Assembly (NCBI GenBank): GCA_026874595.1
Contig: CM049320.1
Location: forward strand, 32,520,214-32,584,213
Direction: 5' to 3'
Length of the DNA: 64,000 nt
Source of the DNA: Sipunculus nudus
Lineage: Eukaryota > Annelida > Sipuncula > Golfingiida > Sipunculidae
Part shown: positions 47,350 to 59,125 of the stretch, one piece after another
Numbering within the stretch: position 1 is the first letter of the stretch
Layout: every line of letters starts with the position of its first letter
Program-made: the position numbers and the translations under genes
The notes under the pieces: model-generated
What the model was told of the DNA's origin: nothing
Database searches by the model: none
Seen by the model: only the letters and a program-made list of their open reading frames with translations

Positions 47350-47368
47350 TGACGTCACGGTTACGTCA
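47350..47368. promoter_or_regulatory. Pair of CRE/ATF-like sites
   Basis: TGACGTCA (47350-47357), the full palindromic cAMP-response element, is followed 3 bp later by TTACGTCA (47361-47368). There is no gene start nearby, so function is unknown. Confidence 0.3.
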
Positions 47369-47550
47369 TTCTAATATGAAGGCAATGGATTTCACATACA
47401 TATATATACTTAGGCTTCATGATTTAGCCATTCATTTCTTACATAAATAAAAATAACTCCTCGATGTCAAGATGTAAGTTGCTTTTAATACATTTGCACT
47501 TACTTAAAATGAAGTTAGGTCGTTTTATCGGCATTTATGATGGAACGGAT

Positions 47551-47597
<47 letters not shown>

Positions 47598-47857
47598 CAG
47601 TAATTGTGAAAAATCTGTCAATTTGAAAAGTAAATTAAATTAAATTAAATTAAATTCATTATACATATATATAGTAATATATTTATATAAAATTACCAAA
47701 GTGACATATTATTACTTCTGGATTATTCATAATCTCGTGCAAGTATAAAACCTGAATTGCAGAAGTTTAAATAGTAAAAAAGTATGGAATACAAAACATA
47801 TACATATAAGATTACATATAGACACATAAATGTCCAGAGAACACGCCAGAAAACCAG

Positions 47858-47902
<45 letters not shown>

Positions 47903-48251
47903 TATATATATATGTATGACATTGTATGTATGTATGTATGTATGTATGTATATAGTGTGTGTGTGTGTGTGCGTGTGTGTGTATTATCAATAACTGGTTT
48001 GTGCTCTTGTCAGATCCCAAGTCCAGTTTGACCCCTCGTCTGTATCCCCTGCCTTATTCATAGGGGCCTACACAAGGGGGACATGGTAATGTCACAGACA
48101 TCTTGTGCGTCACAAAAGATACAATAGAAGAAAAGTATTTGGTAATACAAGATAAGGCTGGTCAATTAAGGTAAATCAAATTGAATAGAGGGTATGCGCA
48201 ATGAATTAAGCCTATTTAAACGCACTACAGCTCATTTAGATGGTTTAGGGG

Positions 48252-48430
48252 CATATTGGCCGCCGTCGACATGGGCCGCCGGCCTCAAATGGACCATGTC
48301 GGCCGCCGGCGCCCAGCGGGAGGCATTATCGGCCGCCAGCTGCAATAGCCCACAAGCCCGTATTAACTCTGTCAAGTCAACCATTACGGCCGCGGAAAGA
48401 ACTAGGCAACCATATCGGCCGCTGCCTCTT
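48252..48430 (-). repeat. GC-rich six-module block, copy 1
   Basis: About 180 bp of GC-rich sequence in AT-rich DNA. On the minus strand it contains six GCGGCCGAYAT-like words (plus-strand GGCCGC starts at 48258, 48274, 48301, 48331, 48388 and 48417), irregularly spaced at 16-57 bp. Several have lost their central CpG. The block is copied at 49403-49581 and inverted at 50402-50581. The plus frame is open, but the composition follows from the repeated word rather than from a recognisable protein. Confidence 0.75.
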
Positions 48431-48580
48431 CATCATACGTTTCATTGGATAATCTATAGTCTTTCTCCCCTTATAAATAAAAATAACACCTCGATGTCAA
48501 GATGTAAGTTGCTTTTAATACATTTGCACTTACTTAAAATGAAGTTAGGTCGTTTTATCGGCATTTATGATGGAACGGAC

Positions 48581-48649
<69 letters not shown>

Positions 48650-49012
48650 CAGTAATTGTGAAAAATCTGTCAATTTGAAAAGTAAATTAAATTTTCAGTC
48701 CATTTATTAATTACATAATTCATTATACATATATATAGTTATATATTTATATAAAATTACCAAAGTGACATATTATTACTTCTGGATTATTCATAATCTC
48801 GTGCAAGTATAAAACCTGAATTGCAGAAGTTTAAATAGTAAAATATATAAATATATATAGATAGTTTCCTTTTGAATATTTACAAGAATAATAAACTACT
48901 CAGCTTATTCTGGGCAAAATTAAAAAAAAAGAAAAAGTATGGAATACAAAACATATACATATAAGATTACATATAGACACATAAATGTCCAGAGAACACG
49001 CCAGAAAACCAG

Positions 49013-49075
<63 letters not shown>

Positions 49076-49402
49076 ACATTGTATGTATGTATGTATGTAT
49101 GTATATAGTGTGTGTGTGTGTGCGTGTGTGTGTATTATCAATAACTGGTTTGTGCTCTTGTCAGATCCCAAGTCCAGTTTGACCCCTCGTCTGTATCCCC
49201 TGCTTTATTCATAGGGGCCTACACAAGGGGGACATGGTAATGTCACAGACATCTTGTGCGTCACAAAAGATACAATAGAAGAAAAGTATTTGGTAATACA
49301 AGATAAGGCTGGTCAATTAAGGTAAATCAAATTGAATAGAGGGTATGCGCAATGAATTAAGCCTATTTAAACGCACTACAGCTCATTTAGATGGTTTAGG
49401 GA

Positions 49403-49581
49403 CATATTGGCCGCCGTCGACATGGGCCGCCGGCCTCAAATGGACCATGTCGGCCGCCGGCGCCCAGCGGGAGGCAATATCGGCCGCCAGCTGCAATAGC
49501 CCACAAGCCCGTATTAACTCTGTCAAGTCAACCATTACGGCCGCGGAAAGAACTAGGCCACCATATCGGCCGCTGCCTCTT
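49403..49581 (-). repeat. GC-rich six-module block, copy 2
   Basis: Nearly identical to copy 1, because it sits in unit 2 of the tandem duplication. Confidence 0.75.
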
Positions 49582-49619
49582 CATCATACGTTTCATTGGA
49601 TAATCTATAGTCTTTCTAC

Positions 49620-49621
<2 letters not shown>

Positions 49622-49668
<47 letters not shown>
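49622..49668. repeat. (CT)n microsatellite
   Basis: About 23 CT units. Confidence 0.97.
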
Positions 49669-49670
<2 letters not shown>

Positions 49671-50401
49671 GTTGTATATATAATGTATGCAATTAAATAA
49701 ACATATAAAATGCAAAAATAAATTAATAAACTAAATCACCGACTCATCTTCCAAATAAATTATTTTGAAATACTTGTTTTAATATTACACAGGGATTTCG
49801 GATATATGCAACATTCTCTCTCTCTAGTGAGGCGGCTAATGAAAAAATTGTTCAAATTGTGATAAAAGTACCAAATTTGGTACAGTTGTAGAAACTTTTC
49901 AGAAATAGCTCCACGAAATATTCATGGTATTTCAGGGGTGGATCCTGCAATTACTTTAGGGGTACCGATGAATAAATTAAATAATTGATAAATAATGTCT
50001 AGGCCTTATCTAAAACTGTTCGATCAAGGCCTTTATTTTGCAGCACATGGAATAGAGAAGTTTGCTGATGCTTAAACTCTACTTTCATGAGAAGTTAATT
50101 TAGTTTAACAAGCGACCAGATTAATGGAGCAGGATGTATTTATATATATCATTTTTTGTGCAGAACTAACGCGATTTAGCACGCCTTTTTAATTTTGTTA
50201 ACATGTATATATCGCAATCTTTTCGTTTACAAAATGCTCGTAGTCACATTGAATAAAAAAAGCTTTCAATTCATATAAAATATTGAATGAAAATTGATAC
50301 ATACAGAGAGAGAGAGAGAGGGAGAGAGACTATAAATTATGCAACGTAAAGTCCACAAATTGTGTACTATTCCTACAGGTTTATGCACTAAGCAGCCTAA
50401 T
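49669..50401. other. AT-rich spacer
   Basis: No gene. A GA run lies at 50306-50329. Confidence 0.5.
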
Positions 50402-50581
50402 GAAGAGGCGGCGGCCGATATGGTGGCCTAGTTCTTTCCGCGGCCGATATGGTTGACTTGATAGAGTTAATACAGGGTTGTGGGCCATTGCAGCTGGCGG
50501 CCGAAATTGCTTCCCGCTCGGCGCCGGCGGCCGACATGGTCCATTTGAGGCCGGCGGCCGATGTCGACGGCGGCCGATATG
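50402..50581 (+). repeat. GC-rich six-module block, inverted copy 3
   Basis: Opposite orientation to copies 1 and 2 and closer to the module consensus, with CGGCCGATATGG, GGCGGCCGACATGG, GGCGGCCGATGTCG and CGGCCGATATGTCC all keeping CpG. It ends 380 bp before the intact sulfotransferase gene at 50963, next to CCCATTTAGATGG, a flank also present in the same orientation beside copies 1 and 2. Confidence 0.75.
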
Positions 50582-50875
50582 TCCCTATACCCATTTAGAT
50601 GGCCTAACTTGAATGTTGACTCTTGTACACACATGCAGAGACCCTTTTCACATGGACATCTTCGCTTCACACATTATGCGATGAGGATGGAATCATAAGA
50701 GAGGGAGAACTGCGCATACAATAGGTTAATTAGTAACTGCACCTTGCACATGTCCGTACAATACCCTGAGACTCTAGTGGTGGTCCATTTGTTTACAAAG
50801 TGGCCCGACTGCGTGCAGTCCGGGATTACAGAGGTCAGAGGTCTCCAAGTACGGCAGATTCTGGTGTGCACTTGG

Positions 50876-50882
50876 TATAAAT
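50876..50882 (+). promoter_or_regulatory. TATA box of the long-intron sulfotransferase
   Basis: TATAAAT, 81 bp before the start codon at 50963. It is conserved with the duplicated promoter at 40927-40933 within a block of strong similarity, which supports a real core promoter. Confidence 0.6.
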
Positions 50883-50962
50883 CTTTCGAGGGACAGATAT
50901 ATCAGCAAGTTTAATCTTATTTAATAAGATTGTAACTTTAAGCAAACTGAACAAATTTCGAA

Positions 50963-52751
50963 ATGACACGCATACGCTACAGTGAATCTTCCTATGAAGT
51001 AAAAGGCAGTCATTTTTTGGAAGGCATTCGCTATCTTGAAGCAACAAGACCGGAATATCTGGACAAGATCAGAGATTTGGAAGTTTACGACGGGGATATT
51101 TATCTGTGTGGATATCCGAAAGCAGGTACTGTATTCATTGTTACCATTAATTTAGCTTGTGTTTACCTATATGACTACTTTTGTTCTATAGATTTGGAAC
51201 ACAGTTTCTATATAGTTCTAGCTACATCCTTAATATCCATATGGGTTGTTATTAAAAACGACCGGGGCGTCAAAATACCACCTCACACACACGCGCGCGC
51301 GCACATGCACACTTTTAGCAAGGGGGGGGGGGGGGGTCAATGTTATCACCTCCCCCCCCCCCTTATATTTAGAGAATAATATTTAATCATTGGAAATGAA
51401 ATATATTAATAATTGGAGTTATAGACTTTGGTTCCATTTCTGAGTTTCCTTTGTGATATAATACATCTGAACCTGGTTTAAAATTTACATATAGACCTAC
51501 TTATTATTTTAAAACATACTGAATTTTTTTATATTTTAAATGTGTCACACAGACAATAAAAGTAAGATATATAAAAAGCCACTAAAAAGGCTGATCTTTC
51601 TGCTGATCTTGCACGGATCCGGGATATTTTCCAGGGAGGGTTCATAAGATCACGGTGGCTTCGTCCGTAGGGGACTGACTTTCGGTGTAACATAGAAATG
51701 TGAGCTCCCGGCGGAAACCCCCTGCGAAAAAAAAATCCAATGCTTAAAGTTGAAAATGAACTCTAAAAGTGAAGCAACTTTTCCTCCCTTCATGGACGTT
51801 ATTTTGAACTAAAGAGTATTTTCTGATGATCAAGTATGCGCAAATTATACAAGAACAAAATTATCCCCATCAAGTTCAAAAATGAATTGTCAAAATTAGG
51901 CCATCGCCTACATGCTATGAGGAGCTATAAAGCATTTTCTGGTGATTATATATATGCGCAATCAATACCAGAAGGAAATAATCCCGATCACTATCTAATC
52001 ACTTTGATCACATTAATAACGGTCGTCTGCAAGGCTTTTCCCGTTAATCTTATGTATGACCGCCGTTTGGTTAATGCCTTCGCCAAATAACCGGGCATAA
52101 TCAGCCACGATCTTAGAACCCCGTGACACGAAGCAAGTCTACTGGTGCGACCGGGTATCGTGGTTGCTCTAGTACACTGAAGCGTAACTGGTCACGTGGT
52201 GGGGGGGGGGGGGGGGGGGGGGTCGAGGCCTTCTTCCTGCGAACCCTCCGGTCCGGTCGTAGGAAGGGCGGCCATTTTTTTAACGGCACGAGATTTCGAA
52301 ATAATAGTGGCCCCGTTTTTGCCAATAATTTGCGATAAAGCAAAACAGTTAAAGGGACCCAGTCCGATATATGCCAAATATTCAATTTAAGATAGACAGT
52401 CACTTGAACGTTTATAAAAATAAGCCAAAAAGAGCCTTCCCCACGGTCTACAGGTTGTCCTTTTTGTTTATATCCACGTGTTTATAGCATTGGGGGGGGG
52501 GGGGGTCGTAACTGAAAGACATCCAATACAGACATCTGGCGGCAATTCAGACGAAGCAGTATTTTGTAAATGACAAAAGATTGCTATTCTTCTTATGCTG
52601 TCATTGTCCACAACTAGTGATATTTCAATGTGCAATCAACTCTTTCGGTTACATGTTTTTTCTGTATGTCACCATGGACTCCTGTACCTTTTTTTAAAGT
52701 CAGCCTGTAGATAAAAACAGTGGCGTAAATTTTTCTTCCAGGTTGGGTTGG

Positions 52752-52802
<51 letters not shown>

Positions 52803-53922
52803 TAAACAAGCCTTAGATATCACATTTTTTAGTAAATGGATCCAAAGTCTTTTATTCTCTTTATTAATATATTTCATTTGCAATATTATAATATTCTCTG
52901 AAGAGTTGAGGAGGGATGATTACATTGCAAACATGCATTCCCCCCCCCCCCCCACCCACTTTATTGACGCCCCTGGATAAAAAGCTTATACATCAGTCCC
53001 GGTTGTGTTATAAGAACTTTTCTGGGTATTGGTTACATTCATCTTTTTAACTGTGGAAACAGAGGAATCATATCAAATTATCAGTCATTCTGCTTTTATT
53101 TATTTCTGAAACACTGCATTTCATTAATATTTGGGGAATTTGTGACACTGTGACACAGTTTTCTATTAATACCTGGAGTCAGAGCCTATATTTAATTACA
53201 AAATTTTTCTCATTTAATTAGCATAAAGGGGAGTACATAACAGGGTACGTCGCCCTTGGTTGAAAAAAAGTGTGTAGGGGGGGATAAGTTTGGCCATGTA
53301 AGGAATGCAGGTGAATAGTGGAATTATGTGGTTTGCAGGAACTGAGTCATGATGGACCATGATCGAGATTGTTTAAACCGTTCATGACTGATTTAAATTA
53401 TTTTTCATTTCAATATGTTGATGATATAAGTTGTTGTAATTGGTTGTTGTCTGTCGTCTGTTAGTTCGTTAAAGGTAATTATTCATATGCAATAATATGT
53501 GTATTATCTCACGTAATAAGCGTTTGTTGGCTGAATACGAATGGTTCACAGGATATTAATCCCGACACACGGGTATCTCCAGTTCACCTGTTTTATACGT
53601 TGATGTGATACTGTGAGGGAGGTAACGCTGCTCACGTGTGTCTGTTGACCATGAGATGACTGCGTGACAAGAGGAAACATCTTGCGCAGGCGATAATTCC
53701 CAAACAAGGAGAAGCAACCTAAAAGAAAAATCCCTGGTTGGAAGATTGAAAATTCTTTATTTGCGAAGTAGGCCAACAGGTGGCGTCCGCGTTGTTTCTA
53801 TTTTGCGTGAATGATCGCCCCCGCTGCAATTTTTCCACTTATGTACAGGAGTAAGCTCGCGACTTCAGAACGAAATAATGACCGATACCGTAATATTTTA
53901 AGGAGAACATATACATATAAAA

Positions 53923-53993
<71 letters not shown>

Positions 53994-56900
53994 CGTGTAT
54001 ATATATATATTGGATTGTATATTCAGGACACAGACATATATCTTTGTATGTGTTGCATTTTTTTAATCTCTACCCATCTCTAGTCTCGTCAAATATTGCC
54101 CCGTTTTTAGCGAACCTGTGAGCTTATGCGATGGTGCGGCGTCGTCCGTCGTGTGTCGTGCGTCGTGCGTCGTTTGTACGTTAACCATAGCTATCTCAAA
54201 AACGGCAGGAGCTAGCATCACCAATTTTTTTGCAAATAATCAGTCATCCAAAAGACTATATCGGATTTTTTTTTAATTTTTTTTCTAACTGCAATTTCTT
54301 AGATTTTATAGGGAAAAAGCTAAAAAAAAAATTAAAAAATCTTCTTCTCCGAAACTATCCAGCCAAATTGTCCAATATTTCACAGAAATGATCCCTAGAA
54401 CAACCTTTCTCAAGTTTGTTCGAATGATTCCAGTTTGGAGATTTTTTGCCGAGTTACAGGAAGTTGAACTTTGTTAACTTTGCAAAAAAGCATATAAAAA
54501 TTTAAATCTCAGAAACGGCTGGAGCTATCATCACCAAATTTTATGCAAATATTTGTCACATAGGTCATATCTGAAATTGAGGTATTGGTGGCGCCACCTG
54601 CATCCGCCTTTTTTTGTACGGGGTCATTAGTGCCTGTATCACACTGAGGGCTACAAAAGACTTCTTCTCTGAAACCATATGGCCAAAATGTTTAATATCG
54701 CACAGAAATGATCCTAGGGTAGTGCTTTGTGAAGTTTGTTCAAATGGTCTCTTTTCTGTGACTTTTGGCTAAGTTATGGGAAGCTGAATTTAGTCATACG
54801 CCATAACAGCCCATTTTAGCTCAGTGGCTACAAAGATCTTCTCCTCAAAAACCACTGGGCCAAATTCTTAAATCTCACACATAAATTATCCTAAGATGTT
54901 GATAATTCAAGTTTGTTCAAATGGTTTTGGTTTAGAGCTTTTTGGCTGAGTTACGGGAAGCTGAACTTAGCCAGTTTGCTGTATCTTCCTATATGAGTTT
55001 TAAACTTGCGAAACGTTTTTCGACTGATGCCACTGAGGCCAGTTTGTTAAATATTTTACAAGAATAATCCCTACAATAAATCTTATAATAATTGTCATTA
55101 ATGGTTCCACATGAAAGATTTTTGGCTGAATTATGGAGATTGAATTGAGTCATTTTACCATATATGTTAGCTGTGTGATGCTGTTACATCTAGCCTGGCA
55201 CCAGTTTATAAGCATCTATTACATCATGCCACTAGACATTTAGATTTCAGGTTATATTTGGTTTATATTGACAAGAAAGTTTTTTTAAAGCTTTTAAAAA
55301 TTTAGATTTATGATTTTAGTTATTCATCATACCAGGCAATATTACAATCATGGATATTCAGCTCTCTGTGGCTATATAAAGACAACTGTACGTTGATTAT
55401 AAATTATTGGTATCCCAAATCAACTAAATTCAAGAATTTGCCATCAATGATATATATCTGTATTTTAATTTTGCATTCAGTATGCATCTGTAATAATTTT
55501 ACATATATTCCTGATTTCTTTTTTATAATAAGGCAGCTGAAAAGCCTTTTGTATTGGGAAAATAAATTTCAAATATATTTTAAGTAGGGACCACTTTTGT
55601 GTACAGATGGCAGCACTTGGTTTACCATTGGCAGATTGCCAGTGCCTTGATGTTGGCCATTAGCCAAGATGATGTCAGCTTTATAAATAGTTTTGGCACA
55701 GTGCCAGGATTGGAAGAAGTGCAGCCAGGTATAGGTCAAGAGTTCACTCAGTGCAGTAGCTGCATTCTATTTATAGCTTTGGCAGACTGCTCACTGCATC
55801 ATATTTGGCACCAAAGTTCAGCCTGAATCCATTTATAGCTTTGACAGACTGCCAAGTGTGTCAGATTATGCAACAGGTCAAGAGTTCACTCAGTGCAGCC
55901 AGGTACAGGTCAAAAATTCACTCAGTCTAGCCAGGTGCAGGTCAAGAGTTCACTCATTGCAGTAGCTTGAGGCAGCAATTTGTCACAGGTCGCTCGGGGC
56001 AACTGCCTTACTCACCTAAGCCTTGTCAGCCCAGTGCATCAAACTCTGGGGAAGTTTGATTTATTGGACTGATACCTGTCTATGCCTCTTTGACGGTATT
56101 CTCATTTACAAGACAGGTGGTGCCACCTACATTGACTTTTGCAGTGCATGCGCCTGCTTATTTCTACAGAGGAATTTGATACATCAGCCTAAAATTGGGT
56201 ATGTTTATACATATCGGGTAGCTTTATAGTGTACAAGACTGGTGGCTCCACCTACAATAATTTTTGTACAGTGTATGTCCCTGCTTATTTCTTAGGATGG
56301 GTTTGATATATCAGTCTGAAAATTGGGCATATGTGTCTATCTCTGATAGCTTCGTTGTATACAAGACTAGTGGTGCCAGCTACAATCGTTTTTGTGATGT
56401 TTGCACCCATGCCAGAATTTCAGCAGTGATATTTGTGTAATTGTTTCTTATTCAAAACGTTCAGTACCTGCATTGTTCATATACATGAAAAGTAATGGTC
56501 CAGCATTGAAGCATAATACCTCGTGTATTTCCCAATGCACAGGTTCGCATTAGGCCTGTAGGCCTTGTTCTTAAACGAGATTACCATTGCATTTTTTACA
56601 GCTCTTTGCTAGAGCCGACTTGCAACTGTGGCACAACTACGTCTTGTTTTGTGGACAGATAATTATGCATTATATAAAAAATTAAATAAGAAATAAAGGT
56701 CGAGGTATACACATATGAATTTAGAAACATAGAAAGATTTAACTATAGTTATCCTACCGAGGGAATGATTATAATTATGTCATCGTTGAAACCAGAAATA
56801 ACACATTTCCGACATACCAATATTACCAGTATTTCTTTTCTTTATTTCAGGAAATCTTTGGGTGTCAACGATCATCAGGGCAATTTTACAACAAAACAAC

Positions 56901-57560
56901 CTCGATGCTTTTGGGAGTTCGAAACTAGTCCATTCGGAAAGCATGCTTGATTTCCGCTTCCCTGAGGCCAGCAAAAAGCCTCACCCAGGTCCATATCTGT
57001 GCCACCTCCAGTACAAATACCTCCCGAGAGACCTACCAAAAAAGAGAGTGAAGATTGTATATGTTGCACGCAACGCCAAGGATGTTGCGATCTCCTACTA
57101 CCACTTTCATTCAAAAAGTATACCCTTTTGTCCATGGACTGGACGCTGGGAAGCGTTTTTCGATGCATTTCTCTCAGGTGATGTCGTTTTCGGCAGCTGG
57201 TTTGATCATCTGCGTTCCTACTGGATTCACCGTAATGAAGCAGATATATTATTTGTAAGGTATGAAGATTTGATACAACATTGTCACCTGTGGATAGAGA
57301 AGATAGCAGCGTTTTTGGAAAGGCCGCTTGATCCTATAACTTTGGATCGAATTCACTGCATTGTTCAGTTTGATAATATGAAAAGTAATGATAATCTAAA
57401 TCCCGGCGTTACTCCGTTGTTGGTCCCTGGTGGCGAGTTTCTTAGGAAAGGCGTCATCGGAGACTGGAAGACGCTATTTACAGAGGAACAAAGACGTCAC
57501 GTGGACAAAAAAATAAATGACCTGTGTGAAGATATCGGCTGTCATCTTTATAGTGAATAA
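50963..57560 (+). CDS. Cytosolic sulfotransferase, intact, long intron
   Basis: Join 50963..51125 and 56851..57560, 290 aa. The 163-nt first exon ends in phase 1 within the PAPS loop. The acceptor TTTATTTCAG (56841-56850) restores YPKAGNLW (residues 51-58). LCHLQ places the catalytic His at about 106, [13 protein letters not shown] is at about 128-140, and [12 protein letters not shown] near 252-262 completes the cofactor site. The protein is soluble with no signal peptide. Its exon 1 is closest to the broken copy at 41024-41179. The intron of 5725 bp holds poly-G tracts, a hAT MITE and a 2.5-kb repeat array. AATAAA at 57994 is a possible polyadenylation signal. Pairing of these two exons is inferred from matching phase, strand and lack of alternatives. 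The sulfate acceptor is unknown. Confidence 0.85.
51322..51362. repeat. Poly-G and poly-C arms
   Basis: G15 (51322-51336) and C11 (51352-51362) separated by 15 bp, able to form a G-C hairpin or G-quadruplex in the sulfotransferase intron. A CA/GC run lies just before (51284-51310). Confidence 0.85.
51807..51993. repeat. Short diverged direct repeat
   Basis: About 65 bp (ATTTTCTGATGATCAAGTATGC region, 51807-51871) recurs at 51929-51993 with TATGCGCAA and AATTATCCCCATCA-like words in the same order. Confidence 0.5.
52201..52222. repeat. Poly-G tract
   Basis: G22 on the plus strand of the intron. A smaller G run is at 52491-52505. Confidence 0.97.
52718..52975. mobile_element. hAT-type MITE, copy 1
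   Basis: 258 bp between terminal inverted repeats CAGTGGCGTAAAT and ATTGACGCCCCTG (11 of 13 matching as inverse complements), flanked by a perfect 8-bp target duplication GATAAAAA (52710-52717 and 52976-52983). Eight-base duplications and CAGNGGCG tips are typical of the hAT superfamily. The interior has a TA array (52755-52800) and a C-run near the right end. It is non-coding and inserted in the sulfotransferase intron. Confidence 0.88.
53926..53985. repeat. (TA)n microsatellite
   Basis: About 29 TA units, continuing into a degenerate TA/TG stretch to 54010. Confidence 0.95.
54120..55170. repeat. Intronic tandem repeat, about 150-180 bp monomers
   Basis: After a GTCGT-rich start (54138-54175), four diverged monomers follow, at about 54340-54490, 54658-54800, 54835-54985 and 55010-55165. 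Each has CTTCTTCTC..GAAAC, GGCCAAA, a CACAGAAATGATCC-like word, AAGTTTGTTCAAATGG and GAGTTAYGGGAAGCTGAA. Inside the intron of the 50963-57560 gene. Confidence 0.75.
55720..56400. repeat. Two further intronic tandem repeats
   Basis: First, four copies of an approximately 30-bp unit built on CAGGTCAAGAGTTCACTCAG (55732, 55872, 55903 and 55934). Second, three copies of an approximately 122-bp unit with TTTGATAYATCAGYCTGAAA, ACAAGACTGGTGGTGCCACC and a TTTTTG..GTGCATG word (from 56056, 56177 and 56300). Together with 54120-55170 they may be one long composite repeat that ends near 56640. Confidence 0.65.
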
Positions 57561-58309
57561 AAGGCTTGGTCGATCGACGGAAAATGAATATGCCAGTTAA
57601 TCTTTTCAAAACATAAGCCACGCCTCTATTCCATGCGATATTCAAGGTTGCCTCCGTTTGTAATGCCTAATTACGATGTCGCAAAGACAAGTCTAAACTC
57701 CATATTAGGAGGGGAATGAAACAAAGAATTAGATCTAGAGACTTGTTATCGTGTTAACCGAGTGATGGATGATCGTGCTTGTGTGCACAAGTAGATGCCA
57801 TGAACTCTGTAAAGAACTCTGAGAAGAAATGTGCTATGATTATTATAATGTATTACCAGCTTGGACACTCGTCAGACTCTTCTTTAATCATTAAATTTTC
57901 TTACAGGCTTCTGAAGTGATACGTTCCATTGAACATACTGCATACTGAGAACAAGAAAGGAAACACTGGAACGGAAAATATCGGATTATCGCGAATAAAA
58001 CTGATGTGAACATTTCGTCAGCTGACATAAATCAACATTTCGTATAATATGTGAAATACAAATACTGCGGTGTTGTCGATTTCATACCAGCTTTTTAAGT
58101 AATATTCTGTGTTGATCTGAGTTTGCATCGGTACATAGAGCTAACTGGTATAACTTTTCAGTTTTTCGTCATATTAGTAACGTGTTTAAGAAAGAACATA
58201 GGCCCAGGGATAATGTCGAGCGTACCCTCTCTTCAGGAAACCATGTAGTATCGTCAACTAGCACTTCAGTCTTGCGTCGACCATGCATGTACATTATTTC
58301 CTAAGGCTG
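57561..58309. other. 3' flank of the intact sulfotransferase
   Basis: 3' UTR and spacer. Apart from a possible AATAAA (57994-57999), nothing is recognised. Confidence 0.5.
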
Positions 58310-58775
58310 GGTATCGCCTACAAATTTCGTATTGCAATATATACGACATGTGGTGGTATATTGCGATATTAATTCCGATATTTTCATTGTATTTCATTAT
58401 TGGAATTTATATATATTTAAACTATTAATATCATTATCATGAGTCATTTTTTATTATGTTTAATAACATTGAATGTATATCAATTCATTTCAAACAAGAA
58501 TATGGCAATATAACTGACTAATGTATACTTAGTAAAGTACTGACTTGTTGTTGATGGTACTCAAAGAAACCTTTAAATCAAAGTTTTTTAGGCCTTACCG
58601 GTGCAAATAACTTGCCAACTAAACAATTCCTACTTATCGTATAAAGACACGGTATATCGGCTTTCATTTAGGCCTGTCATTAATCCCAACCCGTTTCGAT
58701 GTCTTAAATTGTAACAGAAACCATATACGAATCACCGTATCGCGATATACCAATATATCGGTAACATCGCGCGCC
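58310..58775. repeat. Possible non-autonomous repeat with ATATCG-rich ends
   Basis: The left side (GGCTGGGTATCGCC, TATTGCGATAT) and the right side (GTATCGCGATATACC, AATATATCGG) carry related GATATCG-like words in opposite orientation. This is a common look of non-autonomous DNA transposons. No clear target duplication was found. Confidence 0.35.
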
Positions 58776-59125
58776 ACAATTATTTCCAATGTATACAGAA
58801 ATGCTTAAGAAAAAAATGTTTTATTTGTATTTCGAAATACATGCAGTCAATCATCTCTGCGAACCAAAGACAGGCTGTTTATTATACTGGAAATTAAGAC
58901 AGGCGCTACCTTTTTTTGTTTCTTTATCGAAGTCGGACTCTTATCACCAAAACTTCCAAATTCACGCAGATGCAAGTCTTAAATTCTTGACACTTGCGAG
59001 GAAATGACATTTAATTGACAATATTTAGATTACCATACAGTACATGTAACCACCATGTACTAGTATTCATTTAAACAACTTTAATATGGTAAAATACATG
59101 TAGCCATACATGCTTATAGATGATC

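Larger units (their letters stand above)
47444..49620. repeat. Tandem duplication, two units of about 1.1 kb
   Basis: Unit 1 is 47444-48473 and unit 2 is 48474-49620. Both begin TAAATAAAAATAAC then CTCGATGTCAAGATG and end in the same GC-rich block plus ATCTATAGTCTTTCT. Differences are mainly TA-array lengths and a segment of about 200 bp around 48692-48912 that is reduced in unit 1. Each unit contains two TA arrays (47550-47594 and 47861-47910; 48583-48647 and 49016-49069), TGTA and TG runs, and one GC-rich block. Confidence 0.9.

Noticed and set aside
48194-48655. Open 153-codon plus frame through the GC-rich block as a gene
   Set aside because: It is repetitive, runs into a TA array read as Ile-Tyr repeats, and is inverted elsewhere. 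The open frame follows from the module composition.
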